Source: Vicia villosa
Lineage: Eukaryota > Streptophyta > Magnoliopsida > Fabales > Fabaceae
DNA: 64,000 nt
Direction: 5' to 3'
Assembly: GCF_029867415.1 (NCBI RefSeq)
Contig: NW_026705566.1
Location: forward strand, 124,001-188,000
Shown here: one piece after another, positions 22,524-32,462 of the stretch
Position numbering within the stretch: position 1 is the stretch's first letter
How the letters are laid out: the number at the start of each line of letters is the position of its first letter
Notes under the pieces: model-generated
What the model saw: the letters and a program-made list of their open reading frames with translations, nothing else
What the model was told of the DNA's origin: nothing
Database searches by the model: none
Made by a program: the position numbers and the translations under genes

Positions 22524-24290
22524 ATGGAACCACCGGCGTCCTCCTCTACCGCCGCCGCCGCCGCCGCTCCTTCAAAGCCACGCAGCTACTGGCGATGGAG
22601 CAAGCAAGATTTCTTTCCGGAACCTTCCTTCCAAACCGGGGAAACCTACCGGAATGCCTTAACAAACACATGTCCGCGACTGAAGGACCGTCTCCTGAAC
22701 CGCTCAACGGATTCTCACGAACTCCTCGTCCTTCCAAAAGCCAGCGAGAATCGCATGGCTCGTGTCCTCACCTGGTGGGACCTAACCTGGCTAGCCTTCG
22801 GTGCCGTCGTCGGTTCAGGCATCTTTGTCGTCACCGGTCAAGAAGCTCGTTTCCATGCCGGTCCCGCCATTATCCTCTCCTACGCCGCATCCGGTTTTTC
22901 CGCTCTTCTTTCGGCTTTCATCTACGCCGAATTCGCAGTTGAAGTTCCCGTTGCCGGTGGATCGTTTTCGTTTCTCCGAATCGAACTCGGCGACTTCCTC
23001 GCTTTCGTCGCCGCCGGTAATATCCTCCTCGAAGCTCTCGTCGGCGCCGCCGGTCTCGGCCGCTCATGGTCATCCTACTTCGCCACAATGGTAAAAAACG
23101 ATTCAGAATTTTTCCGGATCCGAATCAACTCTTTCAAAGACGGTTTCAACATGCTCGATCCGTTAGCCGTTGCAGTTCTGTTAATCACTAACGGAATCGC
23201 CGCTAGCGGAACTCGAAAAACCTCTGTCTTAACATGGATTACTTCAATTGCCACAACTCTGGTTATAGCTTTCATTATAATAGTTGGTTTTATCCACGGA
23301 AAATCGTCAAACTTAACGCCGTTTCTTCCTTACGGCGTTAAAGGCGTTTTTAACGCCGCTGCTGTTGTGTATTGGTCATACACAGGTTTTGACATGGTTG
23401 CAACTATGGCTGAAGAAACTAAAAACCCTTCTAGAGATATACCTATTGGTTTAATCGGTTCAATGTCAATGATAACAGTTATTTATTGTTTAATGGCATG
23501 GGCGCTTGTGTCAATGGTTAAGTACACTGAGATTGATGCTGAAGCTGCTTATTCAGTTGCTTTTGTTCAAATTGGTATGAATTGGGGGAAATATTTAGTG
23601 AGTATTTGTGCTTTGAAAGGAATGACAACAAGTTTGCTTGTTGGGTCAATGGGGCAAGCTAGGTACACAACTCAAATTGCGAGGTCGCATATGATTCCGC
23701 CCTTTTTCGCGCTTGTTCATCCTAAAACTGGAACACCGGTTAATGCTACACTTTTAACGACTCTATCGAGTTGTGTTGTTGCTCTTTTTACTAGTTTGGA
23801 TGTTCTGTCTAGTGTTTTTTCTGTAAGTACTCTTTTCATATTTATGCTTATGGCCATTGCGTTGCTTGTTAGGAGATATTATGTAAGGGAAGCTACTGAT
23901 GGTAAGAGTGATTTTTGGAAGGTTCTTTTGTGTTTGTTTGTTGTAATCGGTTCTTGTATTGTCGGGACTGTGTTTTGGAATTCGGGTTTGTTTGGTTGGA
24001 TTGGGTATACGGTGGCTGCTTGTGTTTGGTTTTTGGCGACTTTGGTGATGAGTTTGCTTCCGAAGAAGAGGCAACCTAAGGTTTGGGGAGCTCCGTTGGT
24101 TCCATGGGTGCCTTCTTTGTCGATTGCGACGAACCTTTTTCTTATGGGATCATTGGGTTCTGAGGCTTTCTATAGGTTCTTGATTTGTACTGGTGTGATG
24201 CTAGTGTATTATATATTTGTAGGTGTTCATGCAACTTATGATGTGGATCATGGAATTGGTCAAGAATCAAAGCATGATGAGGTATATTAA
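22524..24290 (+). CDS. Cationic amino acid transporter (CAT family, CAT1/5/8-like), single exon
   Basis: The 588-residue protein is a complete plant CAT-type amino acid permease (APC superfamily), which moves cationic and other amino acids across plasma or vacuolar membranes. Its N-terminus is a soluble tail of about 80 residues with an Ala run (10-15) and the plant CAT motif SYWRWSKQDFFPEP. About 14 hydrophobic segments follow. Family marks are WWDLTW...GSGIFVVTG (84-105, unwound helix 1 that binds substrate), HAGPAIILSY (111-120), VPVAGGSFSFLRIELGDF (141-158) and EETKNPSRDIPIG in a cytoplasmic loop. GMTTSLLVGSMGQAR and HPKTGTPVNA follow later. Length and ends fit the family, and the frame has no intron or break. 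The first 600 bp use many C/G-ending codons while the second half is T-rich. The closest group is CAT1/5/8 from memory; substrate and membrane are not decided by the sequence. Confidence 0.95.
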   Translation: MEPPASSSTAAAAAAPSKPRSYWRWSKQDFFPEPSFQTGETYRNALTNTCPRLKDRLLNRSTDSHELLVLPKASENRMARVLTWWDLTWLAFGAVVGSGIFVVTGQEARFHAGPAIILSYAASGFSALLSAFIYAEFAVEVPVAGGSFSFLRIELGDFLAFVAAGNILLEALVGAAGLGRSWSSYFATMVKNDSEFFRIRINSFKDGFNMLDPLAVAVLLITNGIAASGTRKTSVLTWITSIATTLVIAFIIIVGFIHGKSSNLTPFLPYGVKGVFNAAAVVYWSYTGFDMVATMAEETKNPSRDIPIGLIGSMSMITVIYCLMAWALVSMVKYTEIDAEAAYSVAFVQIGMNWGKYLVSICALKGMTTSLLVGSMGQARYTTQIARSHMIPPFFALVHPKTGTPVNATLLTTLSSCVVALFTSLDVLSSVFSVSTLFIFMLMAIALLVRRYYVREATDGKSDFWKVLLCLFVVIGSCIVGTVFWNSGLFGWIGYTVAACVWFLATLVMSLLPKKRQPKVWGAPLVPWVPSLSIATNLFLMGSLGSEAFYRFLICTGVMLVYYIFVGVHATYDVDHGIGQESKHDEVY

Positions 24291-25071
24291 AGTGTCAATT
24301 AAGGGGAGTAGCATGTTTTCAAGTTTCATCACTTGAGATATTGTGGATTCTCTCATGTTGTGTTAGGAATAGTTTAGCCTTATATGTTGTGGAATCATGA
24401 AGAGTGAAGTATTTTTAGTGGTTGGAGAACAACTGTGTGGAATGATGGTCAAATGTGAATCACAACTTGATATTTGTATAATTTTCAGGGCTTTTTTTAA
24501 TGATCTTTTGAGGGATAGTGATCATGCAATGCATTTGTAAGTATGCATAAACCTGATCCACTTGACAACTAAGATTTTTTTGCATTGATTGGCCTTCATT
24601 TAAGTATATATGAAGTGGAAAAAATAAATACAAAGTTCACTTGTTGAAACTGTAACGTATTTGCATACTGATCTTGTTCTGGTATAGTTAATTCTTTTCT
24701 AGATTAGTTAGTTAATCTACAGTGCGATTACAATAATATATAAACTGAAAATATTGTTAACTAACATTAATAAAGTGTAGATTTTTCTCTCCTATGCTCT
24801 TTGATTCATATTGTGTATCTGAGTGAGTTTTCCTAACCAGATAAGTGATATTAGAATCCCTGCTGATGCTCAACGATCAACTCAGAAAGTAAATTAGAAA
24901 GAGAATTACAAATGTGTTGAGAAGATCACATCAGCAAAATTATCCAAAGTTGAGAAGATCACATTAGCAAAATTATCTAAAGTAGCATGGGATATCAATA
25001 TAAATTCAAGAAAATGTGCCTCCAAACTCTAAGAAGACAATTGGAGTTGTTGCAAATGACCCGATAGGACA
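24291..25071 (+). other. 3' flank of the transporter gene
   Basis: AATAAA at 24623-24628 (about 335 bp after the stop) and 24769-24774 are possible polyadenylation signals. A direct duplication of about 37 bp at 24914-24983 (GTTGAGAAGATCACAT repeated) is seen. No other gene is recognised. Confidence 0.45.
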
Positions 25072-25074
25072 TTA

Positions 25075-25439
25075 GAGCATCATTATCGGTGTTTCTTCCA
25101 CGTTTCTTCACAGTTTTCAAACACACTGTGTCAGAGTATTATTGATATTTGCTTGTTTATGCCGTTTATTAGTTTGTAACCGTTCCTCTGCCCACCAAAG
25201 TTTATATTGTTGTATATTAATTCCACCTATTACTTTTTTAAATTTTAACATAATTAAATATAAATATGAGGTATTTATGTGGGGTTCAGTTGGACCCAAT
25301 GTAGAGGTTTTGGTGAGTTGTATGGATATTTAGAAAATGTGAGTGAATTGTTTATGAAATTAGAAAGTATAAAATAATATAAAAAATTATGTGAGACTCA
25401 TTTAAAGAACTCAACTGGATTTAATGGATAATGATGCTC
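25075..25439. mobile_element. PIF/Harbinger-type MITE (365 bp)
   Basis: Perfect 13-bp terminal inverted repeats (GAGCATCATTATC at the left, its reverse complement at the right) are flanked on both sides by TTA (25072-25074 and 25440-25442). A TTA target duplication and a GAGCATC end are typical of PIF/Harbinger MITEs. It has no coding capacity and lies about 785 bp downstream of the transporter stop. Confidence 0.85.
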
Positions 25440-25442
25440 TTA

Positions 25443-26083
25443 CTCTTAAGTGTGTTGTTTGATAGTGTTGAATCTAATGACGAATTATGAAGCAACATCC
25501 TTACTTTATCAAACATCGGACAGTGGAGGGTGTATTTGCAATCATTTGGATGATAAAATGAGTGACAAACATAAGTTGAGAATTAAGATTAGAAAAGTGG
25601 AGCATTTTTCATAAACAATCAACATATAATATTTCTTACATTTCTTTTATCTTGTTCCTCCTTCTCCACCTCCATCTTCATACACATTTATCTAAAACCT
25701 ATACAGTTTCTAGTTAAAATCAAACTAAACTTGATAGCATGAACAACATAATGTAAAACATTATCGTATTACAAAATCCATCTAAGGTTAAAACAAATCA
25801 TGAATAAAAATACACAAAAATCATAGAAAAAATCATCTAAAGTAGCATAAATACTCATTTAAGATAACACATAATCAAAGAATCCCAACTGATTTAAAAA
25901 TGTGTTAATTGTCTACTATAAATTCTTCACACACGCCAAATATTTCTTACTTAAAATGGATCTAAAATATGAAATTACAATTCTATGAAATAGATTATCT
26001 CTCAAATTAAACTAAAGCAAAAAAAAAAAAAAAACTTATGAAATTAATCAAATTGTAAAACACTAAGAATCTCATAATTTCAG
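25443..26083. other. Unassigned AT-rich spacer
   Basis: No gene, RNA or repeat structure is recognised apart from an A run near 26020-26034. Confidence 0.5.
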
Positions 26084-26408
26084 TGTTGATTCTCTAGTTT
26101 TAGGATTGGATTAATTTTAATAAAACAAATATAGTAGCACTATGATAAATAGGATGTATTATCTTAGTTAAAAGAACAGGTTGAACAAGATATCCTATGT
26201 TATGAAAAAACATGTTGAGTTGAGATGTTCTATCAACTAAAGCAACTTGTCAGACAAGATGTCCTATGCAGAAGCTATTCGACATCGTGATTTTGGACTG
26301 GGTTGTTTGATGGGTTCAAGAATTTAACTAATGCAGAATATTCTGGGAATATTATGCAGTTCTGTGTGGCGCTGATTGATAGGTTTGGAAGATTCAAGTC
26401 AGAATCAA
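26084..26408 (+). repeat. Copia LTR fragment (first 325 bp)
   Basis: It starts TGTTGATTCTCTAG and follows the LTR at 27379 closely until TCAGAATCAAG at 26408, after which it diverges. Confidence 0.75.
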
Positions 26409-27378
26409 GTACACGTCAGGAGGAAGTGTGAAGTGTGTTTTGCCTGCGCATTTGTTAGAACTTGCGTCCAGAAGAATTAGTCCAATGTTATTCAAGACAT
26501 TCAACATGGACTTGAATGATACATCTTGAATTGTGTTGTTATCTTACTCAAATAATGCTATGCTTGACCAAGACTATTGATACGGTCAAAGTTTTGTTTG
26601 ATTCCAGAGTAAGTGATCAACTATTTAAAGCAGTCATCACCTCCATTATCTCATCTCATTTTTGTAAAAACGTATGTATGGCATTTGTTCAAGCATGGGT
26701 GAGTGTCGTCTGGGTTTGGGGATGTGACGGGTATCTTTGTCAACTTTTGGCTTCAAAGGGGGAGAAATAGGTTAATCCTGTTGAGATCAGTCTGGGTTAT
26801 TTCTTGTTCTTTCTATTTTTGGGTTCACCAAGATGTTAGATCAGATGTTTGATCCTCTTTCTTCTTGTGTCTTATGCTCTGAGTTATGAACACTATTGTG
26901 TCTTGTGTTATGAGTTTCCCGAAATTGAGGTCTGCACCCCTGAGTTTTCCTCTAGAGACTGCAGGTTAATGTTTGACTGCCAATTATGTGGTTTCTTATG
27001 CTCCCTACGAGGAATGTTTCTGGATTAAGGGGGAGTTGTTTCAGTCTGCAAGGAATGTTTCTAGGATTGAGGACCAACCATTATACCAGAGTAAAAAGGA
27101 TGCTTGGTCGTAATAGATTGATTCAGGTGAAGATGAAATAGGAGATTTTGTATAAAGATGAAGAGATTTTGGACCTCTAGTCATTCTCCTCATGTGCACC
27201 AAATGATGTTCTTTGGTGGTGTGGATTTTTTGTGCTACAATGGAGCTCATTCAAAATGCGATAAAGAATATGTCAAATACGATGTTCTGCTGATGTTTGT
27301 AGTTCCTTTTTGTTCTGCAATTCAGAGATGTATTACTATGTTTATTTATTTTAGCCAAAATTTACCAAAGGGGGATAT
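26409..27378 (+). other. 3' internal region of the copia element with polypurine tracts
   Basis: No gene is recognised. GGCTTCAAAGGGGGAGAA at about 26749-26766 matches the layout at about 63790-63814 in the right-hand copia element, where a similar purine tract follows the extra 3' ORF. A second tract, CCAAAGGGGGATA, abuts the LTR at 27379. Confidence 0.6.
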
Positions 27379-28530
27379 TGTTAATTCTCTAGTTTTAGGA
27401 TTGGCATTAATTTTAGTAAAACAAATATAGCAGCATTATGATAAATAGGATGTGTTATTTGGGTTAAAATTGAACAAGATGTCCAATGTTATGAAGAAAC
27501 ACGTTGAGTTGAGATGTTCTATCAACTAAAGCAACATGTCAGACAAGATGTCCTATGCAGAAGCTATTCGATATCGTGACTGTTTTGGACTGGGTTGTTG
27601 GATGGGTTCTAGATTTTAACCAATGTAGAATATTCTTGGAATATTAGGCAGTTCAGTGTAGCGCTGATTGATAGGTCTGGAAGATTCAAGTCAGAATCAA
27701 GAAGAATATTCACTTTCTAATTATGGAAATAATTTAGGAATATTTGATTGAAGACCAATTTTTATGCAGAATCTTCTGCAGATTTGTAAAGCTGATATGC
27801 TTTGATTTTGAAGCCCAAATCCAGTTGGGAAAGGTTATAAGTATAATCATTGTAACCTAGAAAAGATAGGGGTTCCAAATGTAGAAATACTAGGGCTTTG
27901 TATTTGTGCCACTCTCTATGAGAGTTGGTTGTTTGTGATCCACTCGATAGGTGAGTTGGACCGTGTTCCTTGAGTTGTAAGGATTTGTTATCTCTCTTAA
28001 GGTGCTAAGCATAGAGTTGATTATTGTTCATTCTAAAGCTTTTAAGCATAGAATGTTTATTATTCTTGGAGGAAGCTTTTAAGCAACTCTAAGTATTGTT
28101 CTTAGTTAAGAATGTTGGCTAGGTATTGTCATGGAATTGATTCTTCCTGTTTATTCTAAGTATTTAGAAGTATCCAATCACTGGCTGTGGTTGAAGGGGA
28201 GTTGAGGAGGGCCCCATACCTAGGTGAGTCTTAGGTAGAAAGTTAACTAGGGTAGTGATTAAGTGAGAATTCAATAAACCGGGGGTTTTTTACGTGTGAA
28301 CCGGAAGTTGTTTGCATAGTACTTTGAATTGATACTATCATAGTAAACTTTATCCTGGGCTTGGTAGCTCCCAAAGTAGATGTTGTTGTACATCGAACTT
28401 GTTAAACAGTTCTGTGTGTTGTTTACTTTTTAGTATAATTGATATGTGTTTATACCTTGCCATGTGTTGTATCAAATTAGATGTCCCAACAAGTCATAGG
28501 ATATATGGAATCTGATATACCATAATTTCA
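27379..28530 (+). repeat. Copia LTR (1152 bp)
   Basis: It starts TGTTAATTCTC after a polypurine tract and ends CATAATTTCA just before ATTGGTATCAGAGC. A TATA-like TTATAAGTATA lies near 27836. Confidence 0.8.
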
Positions 28531-30786
28531 ATTGGTATCAGAGCAAGCATCATGTTCTAATATGGGTGAGATCCTGGGAAGATACCTTCTGATTTAATGG
28601 GCAAGGAAGGAGGTTCTACTGAAAAATTTGTTTGAAGCTGCTCTGTTGTGTTTGATTTATTTTCAAACCTATGTCATTCTGCTATCTCCTGGATTATGGT
28701 GCCAATTATGTGCAAGAGAGTTTTTGTTGTGCCTGAGGAATGTTAAGGAGCCTTTTGGTTTGTGTTCCATTACATGGTATCTGATGTAACCCTGGTTGTT
28801 CATTGTGTCTCGGATGTTGAGACTTTAGAATGGTATATTAATATAAGAAGGGTATTAGGGTTTGGTCTCCTTAGCAGGGTTATGTGGCAGACTTTCCAAC
28901 CAGCTGATTAAAGTTACAAAAGATACTTGAGGCTGATCTCAAGTCCACTCATAAAGGCATTCATCAATAAGTTCGATGAGAATCTGGAAAACGGATGATC
29001 AATGGTGATCATATACATCTGCATGGATATTCCTAGTTTGTGGCTAAATTAGGAAAGAGGTCACAACCTTCATATTGTTGGAAGATGGATGTCTATTGAA
29101 GACCTTGAAGGTAATCAATGGTTGTTTATATTTTCTGGTGGGAGTAATGGCTTCAGGACTAAGCTAAATATTGTGTTCCTTGAGAAGGGAACTAATGTTC
29201 TATTGGATGTTGGAACATCATATTAGCAGGTGTGCAGATTCCTGTTGCATAACAGATGCCTTGGGTGCTAAACAAATGTGTGTTGATCACATATGTTTAG
29301 AACCTTCTCCTGATCTGGAAGAGGATGCATCTAGGTTGTGTTTCAAAGAAGTTTCTATCTAGGAAACACATCTTAGAAAGTTGTGCTGATCAAGGTATGA
29401 TCAACATGTTATTTACTCTTGAAGTCAATTTATTTCTGATCAACGTCAATAGGAGTGCATAAGCCAAGCTCTTGTTCCTAGTGGAGAATTTTTTAAAGGT
29501 TGTGGTTCTATTAAAGGAGAAGAATGCAATATTTTCAAGATGCTTCTAGCAGTTGGTGAAAGAGAATCCCTAATCTAGAGTTGGAGATTCTTGAATGGTT
29601 GTCAGATATAATGTCTTGACATCATTGTATTGAGAATGTATTTTTCTCAATATGTTTGAATGATGGTCCTCTCAAACAGGGTGGAGGTTATTTACTTAAA
29701 CTTGATATTAGTATCAAGTCTGTGAGAATATGGAACTCTTGTTCTGATGTAGTAAAAGAGACATTCAAAGGGGTTGAGTGCTATGGAGATGTATCAACAT
29801 AAGGGGTTGATTGGTGTTTTTTTAAGTGTCATCCAATCCACCTAGGATGAGCATTTCATAATTTTATTGGAGTAATGAGGAGTTGGTAATCCTATTAGGG
29901 ACCAAAGGATCATGGATTGAAGGGCATCCTTGTGTTTTGAAGAATTGTGAGAAGAAGACTTATCTTGGACAGTCTGTTTGTGGTATTATGATCAGAGGAA
30001 ATCTCCTCTTTAGGTGCAGAAGGATGACATCTAACATCTCAAATTCAGACAGGAGGTCTAGAAATCGTGTTGTGGAGAAAATGTTTATTGAGGTGTATAA
30101 TATGCTGGTTACTGCATGTGTTTATGATCTGGTCTCGAAGGTTGACCAGCTGATGATGATTGATTCTCTTGTGTTCCCTTCAAGAGATGTGTCTGGACTA
30201 CTATGAATGGTGTTTGCAACTTCAGCCAAGGAAGAGTGTTTTGGCCAGGATGGAGTGCAAGGTCAAGCCATTGGCCTAGTTTGAAGTGGTATGTGGAGGG
30301 ATTGTATATCATGAATGTGTTGTCATGATGAAGTATATTATGTTACTAGTGATGTATTGTAGAAGGATGTCAGACCTTGTGTTATACCATTTGGAAGGAG
30401 GTAGTCTTATCAGCAGATTGTACCTCCAAGAGAAACTGTGAAGATAGGAACTTGAGAAAATGTTCCTTTGATGAAGGTATGCATGTGACTAATTGCAAAT
30501 ACTTTGACGGGAGCTGAGTATTTGTATGAGGTGTGTGTGCCAGTTTGCATTATGAACACTATGTTTCAGAAATTGTTTGAGATTTTATTTCTCTCGATGA
30601 TTCTCTAGTGAGTGGTAGTTGCTGAAGGTGCGATCCTTTGTGAACTCTTTGTGTGAAAGGACTCCTAAAACAAAACAAGTTCTTTGGTTGGGGTCTGTAA
30701 CCAGAAGCTGATGTCCCAAATGATGTTGCAACATCGTGCTTATTGATGACACTTGGGATTATGAATGTGGAGATTCTAATCATGGC
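28531..30786 (+). other. Decayed internal region of the copia element
   Basis: It begins with a tRNA-Met primer site (28533-28544) and a leader phrase (GGGTGAGATC) shared with the copia element at 53220. A gag-like start codon near 28597 is followed within about 12 codons by a stop. No further coding region is recognised in these 2.2 kb; short open frames such as 29171-29362 and 29883-30206 are not convincing. Confidence 0.55.
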
Positions 30787-32462
30787 TGTAACGCTCCGAA
30801 TTTAATAAATTATTTAATTAAATTGATCAAGGATTTATTCGGTGGAATTAGTCGAAGTTGGGATTTATCGGTATTATTCAAAAGGCGTAATTGGATTAAT
30901 GTATTGATTTGTGCAGTTAAGTTGTGGTCGGAGTAGTCAGAGGATTATGAATTCGCGAGTAGGTATATTTAAGTTATGGATCGATGGTAGATGTCGAATA
31001 TTATTGGAAATAATATTCGGTTATGTTGTGCGGTTATTTAATTATGTGTGTTATTTGGCTTAATTGAGTAATTAGAGGAATATTATGAATTGGGCCAAGT
31101 GGAAGGAATATAACACAATGGGTGGGTTATGGGTTAAGCCCATTAGTGAGAATGAGTAGTAAGAGTTAGGGTTTTAGAGATTAAACCTCATAAATCATTT
31201 TGTGGAAAAGAAGAGAAAGAAGATAAAGAAGGGAAGAAAGAAGAAAGTTATGGCATGAAGAGAGGAACGACTCCATTGAAGATGAGGCTTTTGCTAAGGT
31301 AAGGGTGAGGTTCTTACTCTCTAAGGGTTGGCATGATGATGGGTATGGTAGAGATTAGGTTTCATAATTGAAATCCATGAATGTGATGTTGATGAATGTT
31401 GAAATTAATGAATGATTTGCTGATCTTTTGATGAGTTGTTTTAGTTTTTTATGTGAGTGAGTAAGATTGTGATTGGTGTATCATCTTTAATCCTTCAATT
31501 TCATAGTTTTAGAAATGTTAGGGTTTATGTTAGATTTCATGAAATTGGTGGTCTAAGCATGTTTTGATGATGATAAATGATGTATACTGATCATATATGC
31601 TTTGAATTGTTGATTGGAAGTGATTTTGGGTGGAGATATAGCCTTTTCGTGGGTCTGTTCGCGGCTGTATTTTTTTGCATAGTCGCGTGGCCGCTAAGCG
31701 GACCCTAGCCCGCTGAGCGGACCCTGCTGTCAAAAATATTTTTGAAACTTTGAAATGACGTATCTTTTGATCCGTAACTCCATTTTATACGCCGTTCGAA
31801 GCGTTGGGAAGCTAATGAAATTATCTATATGATAGAAGTAGAATGGTTAGAACATGATGAATAAATTATGATGTTGTTAACATGTAATTTTGTATATGTG
31901 CGTTATAACTTGATAACTTGTGAATAACATTGTGATGGCATGTTATGTGGTGAAATATTCATGATGTGTATGAATGAATATGTGTTATTTGAATGTTCTT
32001 ATGGAGAAAGATTACTTGATGACTTAATTATGATGTGGTTGTTTTAATAACATGTATGTATGTGAATATGTGTTATGGCTTGATGAAATGTGAATAACAT
32101 GTGTTGATATGATACGTTGTAATTTATTCATATTGTATACCGTGATGAATTGATGAGGATGTGAACAAATGTATTGGAAATTGTTTACTACATGTATAAT
32201 GAGATATTGAATTGGTGAATACCATGAGTATGATTTATATGTGAGTGATAACATGTTACTTGAATCGTATTTATGCAAATGTGAATCTGTGTTCCTTGAT
32301 AACAATATTGTTGGCATGATATGTGATAGGATATTCATGATGAATGTGAATGATTATATGCTGTTTATTTTTAAAAAATAAAGATGGTTCGCTAAGCGGA
32401 GCCAGTCTGCTAAGAGAAGCCTGGTTTGTATTTCGCTATTGTTTTAGTCTGCTTGAAGCGGG
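30787..32462 (+). repeat. 5' LTR of the second chromovirus, piece 1
   Basis: It starts TGTAACGCTCCGAATTT. It contains CCGCTAAGCGG (31691-31701) and CCGCTGAGCGG (31710-31720), followed by a block shared with the first chromovirus LTR (about 31755-31825). Its last five bases, GCGGG, are the target duplication of the solo LTR that follows. Confidence 0.85.
31691..32399 (+). repeat. CCGCTNAGCGG palindromes in the second chromovirus LTR
   Basis: Copies lie at 31691-31701 and 31710-31720 (19 bp apart) and, more degenerate, at 32389-32399 and 32407-32417. A further copy, 35768-35778, lies beyond the inserted solo LTR. The 35768 copy is again followed by the TATCTTTTGATTCGTGACTCC block, so palindrome and block were duplicated together. 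Confidence 0.7.

Larger units (their letters stand above)
26084..30786 (+). mobile_element. Defective Sirevirus-like copia element(s)
   Basis: The order is LTR fragment (26084-26408), 3' internal sequence with purine tracts (26409-27378), a full LTR (27379-28530), a tRNA-Met primer site (28533-28544) and a non-coding internal region up to 30786, where the second chromovirus begins. The LTR-internal-LTR-internal order suggests either a tandem arrangement sharing one LTR or two overlapping deleted copies. No intact gag or pol remains. Confidence 0.7.

Noticed and set aside
22546..23094. Extra open frames overlapping the 5' part of the transporter
   Set aside because: They arise from the GC-rich codon bias of the true frame, which alone carries the CAT family motifs.
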